Source of the DNA: Fibrobacter succinogenes
Lineage (GTDB): Bacteria > Fibrobacterota > Fibrobacteria > Fibrobacterales > Fibrobacteraceae
Direction: 5' to 3'
Length of the DNA: 64,000 nt
NCBI GenBank assembly: GCA_902776765.1
Contig: CACYRP010000029.1
Span: 20,562-84,561 of the forward strand
A program made the translations under genes and the position numbers. The notes below the pieces were generated by a model that searched no databases, had not been told where the DNA came from, and saw only the letters and a list, made by a program, of their open reading frames with translations. Shown here piece by piece: positions 8,435 to 17,100 of this stretch. Every line of letters begins with the position of its first letter. Positions within the stretch are counted from its first letter, which is position 1.

Positions 8435-9340
8435 ATGACCCTACAACAACTTAAATACGCCATCGCCATTGCAGACACGCGAAACATCACCGAAGCTTCC
8501 AAGCGAGTGTTTATCTCGCAACCGAGCCTTACCGCTGCTATCCACGAACTCGAAGAAGAAATGGGCGTTACGATTTTCAACCGTTCCAACAAAGGTGTGA
8601 CCATAACAAACGAAGGCGATGAATTCCTCTCGTACGCAAGACAAGTTCTAGAGCAGGCTACGCTTTTGGAAGACCGCTATAAAGGCGGCAAGGGCGGCAA
8701 CATGATTTTCTCCGTCAGCTGCCAGCATTATTCATTTGCGGTAAACGCATTCGTCGATGTTATCCGCAAATTCGGTGGCCCAAGCTACGACTTTACGCTC
8801 CGCGAAACGCAAACAAACGAAATTATTGACGACGTTGCCAAAATGAAAAGCGAAATGGGCGTTCTCTACCTCAGCGACAAAAACGAAAAGGTCATCACCA
8901 AGCTCATTCAAAAAAACAACCTTGTATTTGAACCGCTTTTCGCAACACCGCTTCACGTGTTCATGTCATCAAAAAATCCGCTTGCGAAAAAAGAAACAAT
9001 CACGCTGGCCGATCTCAAACCATTCCCGTACTTGACTTACGAACAAGGTGATTTCAATTCGTTCTACTTTGCCGAAGAACCTCTCACCGCCATCGACTTC
9101 GATTGCCCGCGAAACATCAAAGTCCGCGACCGCGCTACACTTTTCAATTTGCTCATCGGCCTTGATGGCTACACTATTTGCTCCGGCGTCATCAGCCACA
9201 AACTCAACGGCAAGAACATTATCGCGAAGCGCCTCGATGTCCACGACAAGATGACCGTCGGTTATGTTATGCGCAAAGGCATCACGAAATCGAGATATGC
9301 AGAAGCGTACATTGCAGCACTCAAGAAACATTGTCGGTAG
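8435..9340 (+). CDS. LysR-family transcriptional regulator, probable metE/cytX activator
   Basis: A 301-residue LysR-type regulator. The N-terminal winged helix-turn-helix is plain (LQQLKYAIAIADTRNITEAS, then ISQPSLTAAIHELEEEMG). A linker helix to about residue 90 is followed by a periplasmic-binding-protein-like effector domain. The start at 8435 has AGGA about 9 bp upstream. Its divergent position next to metE suggests a MetR-like role, and the repeated operator suggests it also controls the cytX-kinase-radical SAM operon. The effector is unknown (homocysteine for classical MetR). I leave the symbol blank because general LysR resemblance is stronger than any MetR-specific signature I can see. 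Confidence 0.88.
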   Translation: MTLQQLKYAIAIADTRNITEASKRVFISQPSLTAAIHELEEEMGVTIFNRSNKGVTITNEGDEFLSYARQVLEQATLLEDRYKGGKGGNMIFSVSCQHYSFAVNAFVDVIRKFGGPSYDFTLRETQTNEIIDDVAKMKSEMGVLYLSDKNEKVITKLIQKNNLVFEPLFATPLHVFMSSKNPLAKKETITLADLKPFPYLTYEQGDFNSFYFAEEPLTAIDFDCPRNIKVRDRATLFNLLIGLDGYTICSGVISHKLNGKNIIAKRLDVHDKMTVGYVMRKGITKSRYAEAYIAALKKHCR

Positions 9341-9444
9341 GGGGGGGCTAACGCGTTCAAACTACGCACAATACGCTTTGACCGTGCAGAATTAAGATTA
9401 AAAAACCTATATTAAGCTATAATAAATACAAGTAGCTTGTGTCT

Positions 9445-10182
9445 ATGAAATCAAATTTCGAGTTTCTTCATTGTTATTGGCCGGCTCTAGCAGAAATTGG
9501 CGAGGCTGCCGAGAAATATTTGTATTCGGATCCGAATGCAAGTATTTTCAAAATGGGGTTATTCGCAGAAAGGTTTGTTCTAGAAATATTTGCGTTTGAA
9601 AAGATAAACGAGCCTCAAATAGACAACACGCATGCAAACCGCATTCGCATTTTGAAACGTTCAGGCCTGTTGCCTCGCGATATAGACGACACGCTTTATT
9701 TATTGCGCAAGACAAGAAATTCAGCAGTCCATGCAGGAGCAGATTCCGAAGAAGAAGCGAAGGTTCTTCTTTCGATGATGCACAACTTGGCTGTATGGTT
9801 TATGAAAACATACGGCAATTGGAATTTCATCGCGCCAAGTTTTGTAATGCCCGATAATGTTCCTAGCCCGAATTTTGAGGAACTGTTTGCCGAGCAAGAG
9901 AAGAAAATAGCCGAACTCTCCAAACAACTCGAAGCCGTTACAACCGAAGCATCAGGAACAACCCAAAAGGAACGCGTCAAACAGTCTGAAAAAGTTTCGG
10001 CGATGATTGATTGGAACGAAGCGCAAACTCGGTGCCTTATCGATGAACAACTGCAAAAGGCCGGATGGGAAGTTGACTCTAAAAAAGAATGTGTAATTGC
10101 AAAATTTATCAATAAAATAAAGGCTAATTTCAACAATTTCATCATGCGATTTGATTTCGCTATTTATGAAGGTATAATATGA
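9445..10182 (+). pseudogene. hsdR: HsdR N-terminal stub (DUF4145-like plus start of nuclease domain)
   Basis: A 245-residue protein whose first 120 residues resemble the DUF4145-like helical region that opens many type I restriction R subunits (FKMGLFAERFVLEIFAFE; LLRKTRNSAVHAG). A coiled stretch follows. Near residue 190, EAQTRCLIDEQLQKAGWEVDS matches the opening of the HsdR nuclease domain. Homology then stops, and about 27 unrelated-looking residues end the frame. The PD-ExK core and the helicase motor are absent, so it cannot cut or translocate as HsdR does. The stop overlaps the hsdM start (ATGA), so the stub is still translationally coupled. It may be an internal-deletion remnant or a retained accessory protein. 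ATG 9445 is chosen over GTG 9439. Confidence 0.7.
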
Positions 10183-11699
10183 TGAATGCACAGAATACAG
10201 AGAAAAAGATATGGAATCTTTGCACGATCTTACGTGATGATGGGGTGCCTAATCATCAATATATCATGGAACTGACTTACATTCTTTTTTTGAAAATTCT
10301 AGAAGTATCTGGCGAAGAAATTCAGTTGTTAAAAGTCATTGAGTCGTCTTTTAAAAAACGTCTTCATGAATACGCAACCAATAGAAATAAATCTGTAAAC
10401 GAACTGACGGAAAGTGAGAAAAGTGGTTTAAAAAATTCTATAGATTCTTATTCATGGATGTGTCTTACCAAATTACATGGAGTTGAACTGAAGAAATATT
10501 ATAGATCTATATTAGCAGAATTGGGTAAGATATCTTTTTCGAAGATTGCTGATATCTATGCTAACGCAGTGTCTCATATTGAAGAACCCAAGAATCTTGA
10601 AAAAGTCATTTCTGAAATCAATAAATTTGATTGGTCGGAAATGAGAAAAGGGGATTTTGGTGATTTTTATGAATATTTACTTTCTATAAATGTCAAGGAT
10701 TGGAAATCTGGCGTAGGTCAGTATTTTACTCCTAGAGTTTTGACAGATGTAATGACAGAGCTAATCGAGCCGAAATTTGGTGAACGGTGTTTTGACCCTG
10801 CTTGTGGCACATTCGGTTTTATGATATCCGCATATCAGCATATGATGAGTAGCAAGGATTTATCCTCACTTACTGATGAAGAAAAAAAGGATATTCAAAA
10901 TGCGTTTAACGGAATTGAATTGGACGAAAATATTCATCGAATTGCGTTAGTGAATGCATATTTGCATAATGTTCCTGCTAATATTTATTGTGAAAATACA
11001 TTAGCTTCAGAGGCAAAGCGATTCAAAGAATTTGATGTCATTCTCACGAATCCTCCATTTGACAACAATGTGGAAAATGGGAATTTTTTTAGGGATGATA
11101 TATCTTTTCAGAAGACAGGTAAACAATTTAAATTTTTACAAATTATTTATCGTAGTTTAAAAAAAAGTGGAAATGCTCGTTGTGCTGTTTTAGTGCCTGA
11201 TGGGGTTCTTTTTTCGAGTGGCTATGGCAATGATGTTCGTCGAGAACTAATGAACTTTTGCGATGTACATACAATTATACGTTTGCCTATGGGTGTATTT
11301 GAGATTACTAAAATTGCCACAAGTATTTTGTTTTTTACTAGAGGAAAAACAGAAAAAGGGAATACCAAAGAAATTGCATTCTATGATATGCGAACGGGTA
11401 ATTCTTTCAGTAGGACCAGACTTCTAAAAAAAACAGATTTTGATGAATTTATTGAGGGATTCAAGAATCCGTTAAAACGTACTAGTAAACGATGGACAAA
11501 GTATACTCGAGAGGAAATAGAAGAAAAATATGATGATTGTCTTGATCTAGGACTTATCGAAGAAAGTTCTGTTGTTGGCTCTGATGGACTTCCTGATCCA
11601 ATTACTGCTGGTGAAGAGGCTATTGCAAATCTTGAAGAAGCTGTTGATTTGCTTAAAGATGTTGTTCGCGAATTGAAAGTTTTGTCTTCGGAGAAATAA
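10179..11699 (+). CDS. hsdM: Type I DNA N6-adenine methyltransferase subunit
   Basis: A 506-residue HsdM. An N-terminal helical domain is followed by the N6-adenine methyltransferase fold. The SAM-binding motif I is FDPACGTFGFM (about residues 204-214), the catalytic motif IV is NPPF (about 291), and the family's GQYFTPRVLTDVM box precedes motif I. It should methylate the site chosen by the HsdS subunit encoded next, 1 bp downstream. The start overlaps the HsdR stub stop; ATG codons at 10179 and 10182 are both possible. All catalytic motifs look intact, so methylation is probably active although the restriction motor is missing. Confidence 0.93.
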   Translation: MMNAQNTEKKIWNLCTILRDDGVPNHQYIMELTYILFLKILEVSGEEIQLLKVIESSFKKRLHEYATNRNKSVNELTESEKSGLKNSIDSYSWMCLTKLHGVELKKYYRSILAELGKISFSKIADIYANAVSHIEEPKNLEKVISEINKFDWSEMRKGDFGDFYEYLLSINVKDWKSGVGQYFTPRVLTDVMTELIEPKFGERCFDPACGTFGFMISAYQHMMSSKDLSSLTDEEKKDIQNAFNGIELDENIHRIALVNAYLHNVPANIYCENTLASEAKRFKEFDVILTNPPFDNNVENGNFFRDDISFQKTGKQFKFLQIIYRSLKKSGNARCAVLVPDGVLFSSGYGNDVRRELMNFCDVHTIIRLPMGVFEITKIATSILFFTRGKTEKGNTKEIAFYDMRTGNSFSRTRLLKKTDFDEFIEGFKNPLKRTSKRWTKYTREEIEEKYDDCLDLGLIEESSVVGSDGLPDPITAGEEAIANLEEAVDLLKDVVRELKVLSSEK

Positions 11700-11700
11700 T

Positions 11701-13326
11701 ATGGAAACTATGAGGAAGTCCATGTTTGGAACCGATGCTGGAAATGTATTGGAAATCCCTGATGAACCTTATTCGATTCCTAAAAATTGGTGTTGGACAT
11801 ATTGGGGTAACTGTGGATTGTTTGTTGTGGGAAGTGCTTTCAAAGAAATATTTCAAGGAAATAGAGATTTAAATATTCCGTTTTATAAAGTTGGAAGCTT
11901 GAAATATTCCAACAATTATGGATATTTATGTGAGTCTGATAATACTATTGATGAAGAAATTCGAAAAAGATTAAAAGCGTCACTAATACCCGAAAATTCT
12001 ATTATTTTTGCAAAAGTTGGTGAAACAATTAGGTTGAACAGACGTTCTCTAAATCCTTCTCCGTGTTGTATAGATAATAATTTAATGGCTTTTATCTCGA
12101 ACGATGAGTGTTATTTCAAATATGTTTTTTATTGGAGTAAAAGTGTTGATTTGTTTGCATATACGAAATCAACAACAGTGCCTACAATTCGTAAGACGGA
12201 TTTAGAAAAAATACCTTTTCCTCTTGCTCCATACAATAAACAAATAGAAATAGTTAAACATATAGAATCACTTTTCTTAAAACTTGATAAAGCAAAAGAA
12301 AAAGTACAAAAGGTATTAGAAAATTTTGAAGTTCGAAGAGCTTCCATACTCCACAAAGCTTTTGCAGGTGAACTTACTGCCAAATGGCGAAAAGAAAATG
12401 GTATTGGCGATTGTAGTTGGATTAATAAATCAATAGAAGAATTATGCTATTCCCTAAATCGTGGAACACCAAAAAAGTCACAGCCTGAAGGCTCTGTTGT
12501 TGTAATTCGAATGAGAAATTTACAATATGGCGAAATTGATTGGACAAATCTTGCTTATACGAAAGATCAGGAGGATGTGAAAAAGTATAAATTATATCCT
12601 GGTGATGTTTTGTTTAACAAAACTAATAGTGCTGCGGTTGTTGGAAAAACGGCTATATATAGAGGCGATTATCCGGCAATCTATTCAGGGTACTTAATTA
12701 AATTGGATTATAATCATAATTTGGTGCTAGGTGATTATCTAAATTATGCGTTAAATACAGCAGCAGCGAAAAAATATTGTAATAGTGTAAAAACTGATGG
12801 TGTTAACCAATCAAACATTAATGCAAAAAAACTAGGTTCGTTTGTGATACCTGTAGCCTCTATGGCTGAACAACAGGAAATAGTTCGAATCGTTAGGACT
12901 ATTTTTGAAAAGGAATCACAGACTAGGCTGACCGCTGAAAAAGTCGTAGAACAAATCGAAATAATAAAAAGATCAATCCTTGTTCGAGCCTTTCGTGGCA
13001 AATTGGGTACAAACACCCTCGAAGATGAAAATGCAAAGAATCTGTTGAATAGAATTCTAATTGAAAAAGCCGATGAAAAAGAAAAACAACTCCCAGAAGC
13101 CAAAAAACGTATTACAATCCCTAAAGAAATTGAAGCTCTTATTAGCTCAAATCTAGAACGGAAAATTGTAAAGCTGTTTCTAAAAAATGAAATAAAGGAA
13201 CTACCTGTAGAAGAACTTATGTCTGTTAGCTTTAAAACATTTGATGTTTTGGAAGCTCTTAGATCTTTAGAGCGTAAACAGTTGATTGTGAAATTAACTG
13301 GAAATATATATAAATTAACGAAATAG
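11701..13326 (+). CDS. hsdS: Type I specificity subunit with C-terminal extension
   Basis: A 541-residue HsdS. Two target-recognition domains (about residues 15-170 and 235-390) are each followed by a long helical spacer, the first recognisable from PLAPYNKQIEIVKHIESLF and RRASILHKAFAGELT, the second from MAEQQEIVRIV and RSILVRAFRGKLG. The residues after about 440 form an extension with a charged linker and a probable winged-helix-like end (VEELMSVSFKTFDVLEALRS). Such extensions occur in some HsdS proteins; their role is not established. With HsdM it should form a methyltransferase recognising a bipartite target. The next gene starts 6 bp after the stop. Confidence 0.92.
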   Translation: METMRKSMFGTDAGNVLEIPDEPYSIPKNWCWTYWGNCGLFVVGSAFKEIFQGNRDLNIPFYKVGSLKYSNNYGYLCESDNTIDEEIRKRLKASLIPENSIIFAKVGETIRLNRRSLNPSPCCIDNNLMAFISNDECYFKYVFYWSKSVDLFAYTKSTTVPTIRKTDLEKIPFPLAPYNKQIEIVKHIESLFLKLDKAKEKVQKVLENFEVRRASILHKAFAGELTAKWRKENGIGDCSWINKSIEELCYSLNRGTPKKSQPEGSVVVIRMRNLQYGEIDWTNLAYTKDQEDVKKYKLYPGDVLFNKTNSAAVVGKTAIYRGDYPAIYSGYLIKLDYNHNLVLGDYLNYALNTAAAKKYCNSVKTDGVNQSNINAKKLGSFVIPVASMAEQQEIVRIVRTIFEKESQTRLTAEKVVEQIEIIKRSILVRAFRGKLGTNTLEDENAKNLLNRILIEKADEKEKQLPEAKKRITIPKEIEALISSNLERKIVKLFLKNEIKELPVEELMSVSFKTFDVLEALRSLERKQLIVKLTGNIYKLTK

Positions 13327-13332
13327 AAAAAT

Positions 13333-15078
13333 ATGCAAATAAAAAAACTTTTTATAGACAATTATCTTTGTCTTTATAATTTTAATATCAGATTTAATAC
13401 TGTTAATGGTGGTAGTTCGACAATCCTTATTGGTGAAAATGGATCAGGAAAGTCTACTTTCATCAGGGCTTTAATAAATATAATGATGTCGTTTGATTCT
13501 GCGTCAATAGCGGAAAATATTGAATATGATTATAAAGTAGAATATGAATACGCTCAAAAAAATATACGAATAGAAAAAGAAGGTCGACTGCATAATGTTG
13601 ATGTAGATGATCAGTTGTTTTCAGGTTCTATAAGGACTATAAAACAAAAACTTATTGAAAATAATATTCGTCTTTTTCCGCAAAGAATAATTTCATTTTA
13701 TTCGGGAAGTAATAAAACATTTTATGAAGAGATAAAGAAAAATGACATTCAGTATGTGAAAAAATGTAGACAAATTATTGTCGATTATTTTCAAAAAGGT
13801 CGTAAAGGTAAGGAAATATTAAAAGACAATTTACCAAAAAGAAAATACATCTATTGTGATGAATCATTTGTTCCCATTTATTTATGTGCTATTCTGGCAG
13901 GACCGGATTCATATGAAAAACAAAGACTTCGAGAACAATGTAAACTATCAAAAATTGATAGAATTGTTGCTTCATTGAATGTTGAGTTTTTTGATTCTAT
14001 TGTTGGCGAACTTCGTGATTATGAATTAGATCGAATTGAAAAAGAATGGAAAAATCGTGAACAAGAATGGCATCGTGATGAATATGAAATGGTGCATCAC
14101 GGATATGATCGTAATCCCAATGAACTTGAGTGGGGACGTAAGGCGTATAAAAGGGAATTCCGAGAGTATAAAAAAAGACGTATTGAATATCAAATGCGCT
14201 ATTTTAAAGATGTGCTGATATCATTTATAGAATATCTTGAAAATAAACTTGTCCCTGCATTTGAAAATTGTGTTATTACGCCCAAAAACAGTAAAGAAGT
14301 TTTTGTTGAAATTTATAATATCGAAGGTTCTGGTATAGAATCGAATTTACTATTGGATGTTTTTGATAAAATAAAAATTCTTTATAGAGCGGAATATCAG
14401 GTGTATGTTTATATTGAAAATAAAAAAGACCCTGTTAAGGATTCTAATTTGAGTGAAGGCCAAAGGCAGTTAATAAAAATATTGGGAATGTTAGGTGTAT
14501 GTAAAAAAGAAGACTGTCTTGTTTTGATGGATGAACCAGATGCATTCATGAATCCTCGCTGGGGATATAATATAAAAGAAAAAATAGATAGAATCTTGAA
14601 ACAATCAATTAATACACAAGCAATAATAACAACACAGAATCCATTGTTAATAAATGGAGTTTCAAAGGATTATATCCGGATTTTTGAGTACATTGATGGA
14701 TCTACAAAAGTCAGATATCCAGACACAAATACTGAGGGAATGGGGATAGACGGCTTGCTGCAAAGTGAATATTATGGATTGCGAACATCGTACGATAAAA
14801 ATACTACGGATGACTTATTAAAAAGGCAAAAATTATATGAGAAATTAATTAATAACGAAATAAGTGAAGACGAAAAACAAAAATTACGAGACCTTACAAA
14901 AAGAATGGCTTCCCTGCCTATTTTTTCAACAACAATTGATTTTTTGTATAATGATTTTATTAGAGAATTTAGGAAAACAAAATATTATACAAAAGAGTAT
15001 TTGTCCCAAGAAGAGATGCAAAAAAAGAGCGATGATATAAAAAAATTAATTGAACGTTTGTATGAGGAGCGTACATGA
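13333..15078 (+). CDS. Septu PtuA-like AAA/ABC-type ATPase
   Basis: A 581-residue ATPase of the SMC/ABC-like AAA class. Walker A is LIGENGSGKST (residues 32-42), the ABC signature-like LSEGQRQLIK lies near 374, Walker B is VLMDEPDAF near 398, and a TTQNPLLI switch follows. Between them is a long charged insertion (about 180-320) rich in Lys, Arg and Glu, probably coiled coil. Such an ATPase directly followed by a translationally overlapping HNH protein is the arrangement of Septu (PtuA-PtuB) anti-phage systems and of the effectors of some retrons. Here the pair sits in the same operon as hsdMS. No reverse transcriptase is present. Family assignment rests on motifs and context. Confidence 0.8.
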   Translation: MQIKKLFIDNYLCLYNFNIRFNTVNGGSSTILIGENGSGKSTFIRALINIMMSFDSASIAENIEYDYKVEYEYAQKNIRIEKEGRLHNVDVDDQLFSGSIRTIKQKLIENNIRLFPQRIISFYSGSNKTFYEEIKKNDIQYVKKCRQIIVDYFQKGRKGKEILKDNLPKRKYIYCDESFVPIYLCAILAGPDSYEKQRLREQCKLSKIDRIVASLNVEFFDSIVGELRDYELDRIEKEWKNREQEWHRDEYEMVHHGYDRNPNELEWGRKAYKREFREYKKRRIEYQMRYFKDVLISFIEYLENKLVPAFENCVITPKNSKEVFVEIYNIEGSGIESNLLLDVFDKIKILYRAEYQVYVYIENKKDPVKDSNLSEGQRQLIKILGMLGVCKKEDCLVLMDEPDAFMNPRWGYNIKEKIDRILKQSINTQAIITTQNPLLINGVSKDYIRIFEYIDGSTKVRYPDTNTEGMGIDGLLQSEYYGLRTSYDKNTTDDLLKRQKLYEKLINNEISEDEKQKLRDLTKRMASLPIFSTTIDFLYNDFIREFRKTKYYTKEYLSQEEMQKKSDDIKKLIERLYEERT

Positions 15079-15812
15079 GATACATAGATTTACCAAGTCT
15101 TTTAAATAAACGCGCTTCATGGGGCAATAGTAGTGATTTATGGGAAAATAAAGTATTAAAAGAGGATTTTCGACAACATAGTCATTGTAAATGTTGGTAC
15201 ACAGAAGTGACCATGCGAGGTTCAGACACACCTATAGACCATAGAAGGCCCAAAGCAGAGATAAAGCAATACAAACATTATAATTTCAACAAGCCATTAA
15301 AAGCAACAGGATATCATTGGCTTGCTAATGATCCGAGTAATTATCGTTTATGCTGTACATATGCGAACCGAAAGACAGGCGATGGCGGGAAAAGTTGTTT
15401 TTTCCCATTGTCGAATACAAGCGACTATTTAACTGCTAACGGAACAGAAACTGAAACGCCTTTATTACTTGACCCATGCAATAAAGACGATGTGAAATTA
15501 ATTTCGTTTCTTCGAGCAAATATTGTGCCCGCAACTACAGAGCCTACTGAACAGGAACGAGTTAAGGTTTCTTCCGATATATATAATATGAATGATTTTC
15601 ATATAAAAATGGGTCGCCAAAAAATATGGGATGAGGTGGAAAGAATTATTGATATGTATTGCTCAGGATATATGAATCAATATGCTTGTGTTGAACTGTT
15701 AAAAGATAAAATAAAGCGAGATGCTGAGTTTTCCGCATGTGCAATAGCGTGTGTCAACTCCTTAGCTCCAAAGGAAATCACAGATCAGCTGGGGTCATTA
15801 TTAGATTTGTAA
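15075..15812 (+). CDS. Septu PtuB-like HNH endonuclease
   Basis: A 245-residue HNH nuclease. CKCWYTE (residues 38-44) and PIDHRRPK (53-60) give the first Cys pair and the catalytic His; NDPSNYRLCC (85-94) gives the Asn and second Cys pair; LLLDPCNKDDVKLISF follows, as in HNH proteins of the PtuB/TIGR02646 type. Its ATG overlaps the stop of the ATPase gene (ATGA), so the two products are probably made in fixed ratio and act as a complex in which ATPase state controls DNA cleavage. All HNH residues look intact. Confidence 0.82.
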   Translation: MRYIDLPSLLNKRASWGNSSDLWENKVLKEDFRQHSHCKCWYTEVTMRGSDTPIDHRRPKAEIKQYKHYNFNKPLKATGYHWLANDPSNYRLCCTYANRKTGDGGKSCFFPLSNTSDYLTANGTETETPLLLDPCNKDDVKLISFLRANIVPATTEPTEQERVKVSSDIYNMNDFHIKMGRQKIWDEVERIIDMYCSGYMNQYACVELLKDKIKRDAEFSACAIACVNSLAPKEITDQLGSLLDL

Positions 15813-15843
15813 TCTGTCATATCGCTTATAGAAGGAATAGCGC

Positions 15844-16947
15844 ATGATTATAGAATGGTTAGAAAAGGAGTTGCATGAACATATTATTTGCGCTGAAGAA
15901 ATCTATGTAGCGTCAGGATTAATTAGCAAAGATGGCGCTCAAAAACTAATAGTTGATTTAAAAGAGAATGAAGTAGCTAAGTGGGAAGATGTTCATATAA
16001 TTGTTGGCATTGATATGCCAACTCCTGCGTAAGCTTTGAAAACATTAAAAAAATTAGGTGACGATTTTCATGCGGATGTAAAATATTATGCCAAGAAGGA
16101 GAATTTTTTTCATCCTAAGGTGTATCTATTTCGATATTCAAAAAAATATGTAGCATATGTAGGTTCAGCGAATTACACTAGTGCAGGGTTAGGAAAAAAT
16201 ATTGAATTAACATCAAAAATAACCAATCAAAATGATTGCAAAAAAATTCATAAATGGTTTTGCAAAATCAGTAATGTTTCCAGGCAAATAACAGAATCTA
16301 TGTTAAATCGTTATGCTGATTTGAGAAAAAAGAAACCGCAACTGGAAAATATGGATGAATTTAAAAAAACAGAAATTGTACATATTTCAAGCGAAATAAT
16401 GGATCTCTTAAAAGAATGTAGGCAAAATCATGATTTATATCTAAAATTTTGTGAAGAAAGAGATAATGGTATCGTGAAACTCAAAGGATGCATTGATATA
16501 AAAAATAATTTCAGGAATTTTAATGTAAAGGAATTCTGTCAAGAAGGAGCTTTGGGCTGGATTATCCCGATAAACATTCCTGGCTTGGTGCGTGAAAAAG
16601 AAAGTGGTAAATTGACAAAGCTTTGTTCGATGTTGAATAATGAAAGAATGAGTTTGGCAGAACGTGTTGATCTAGCTATGAACGATTCAAAATACAAAGT
16701 TGAACGAGCTGGGATAAATGTCGTTAGCAAAATACTGACGGTTTTATATCCCCGTAAATGCTTTTTATGGAATACAGAATCAATAAAGTTATTTAATGAA
16801 TTAGGGAACGCCCTTCCGAGAGGATTGTCTATTGGCAAGAAATATGAGTATTATTGCGATTATTATTCGAAAATAATCAATAATCTGGATATAAAGAATT
16901 TTGCGGTTTTGGATAGGATGCTGTATTATTTGGATAAAGGCGAGTGA
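15844..16947 (+). pseudogene. PLD-family nuclease gene interrupted by one in-frame stop
   Basis: A 62-codon frame starting at 15844 (AAGGA ribosome site) ends in TAA at 16030-16032. Exactly in the same frame, reading continues uninterrupted to 16947. Bridging the stop gives about 367 residues. An N-terminal phospholipase-D-like domain includes VHIIVGIDMPTPA before the stop and the HxK motif FFHPKVYLFRYSKK followed by GSANYTSAGLG after it. A C-terminal domain of about 200 residues contains LTVLYPRKCFLWNTESI, which I do not assign. CAA to TAA by one transition would explain the lesion. A TTG at 16036 might allow re-initiation. It lies 31 bp after the HNH gene and is probably its operon partner. 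Confidence 0.75.
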
Positions 16948-17007
16948 TTCCAAGTTTGCGAAAGCCCGTTTTTTTTCAAATTTCCCTAAAAAACGACAAA
17001 AATCCGA

Positions 17008-17035
17008 CATCTTCCGTCAAATCTGACGGAAGATG
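17008..17035. promoter_or_regulatory. Perfect 12-bp palindrome, likely operator
   Basis: CATCTTCCGTCA (17008-17019), a 4-bp spacer, and TGACGGAAGATG (17024-17035) form a perfect inverted repeat. It directly abuts the -35 box (17036) of the promoter for the ATPase gene at 17101. The half-site TGACGGA recurs at 17086-17092, just before the start codon. The T-tracts on each side are poor for the + strand, so an operator is more likely than a terminator for the upstream gene, though on the minus strand a T-rich stretch follows it. Confidence 0.6.
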
Positions 17036-17064
17036 TTGCTTTTGTGGCAAAATTATGCTATATT
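17036..17064 (+). promoter_or_regulatory. Promoter of the ATPase/163-residue gene pair
   Basis: TTGCTT at 17036-17041 and TATATT at 17059-17064 are spaced by 17 bp. The -35 box abuts the 12-bp palindrome, so a bound repressor would block polymerase. The predicted start near 17071 leaves a short leader containing a third TGACGGA half-site. Confidence 0.6.
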
Positions 17065-17100
17065 ATTCCTGAGCTTTGACAATTTTGACGGAGTTTTCAC

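Noticed and set aside
13333..15812. Retron (reverse transcriptase with ATPase/HNH effectors)
   Set aside because: The effector pair fits some retrons, but no reverse-transcriptase gene or ncRNA-like region lies next to it; hsdS directly precedes the ATPase.
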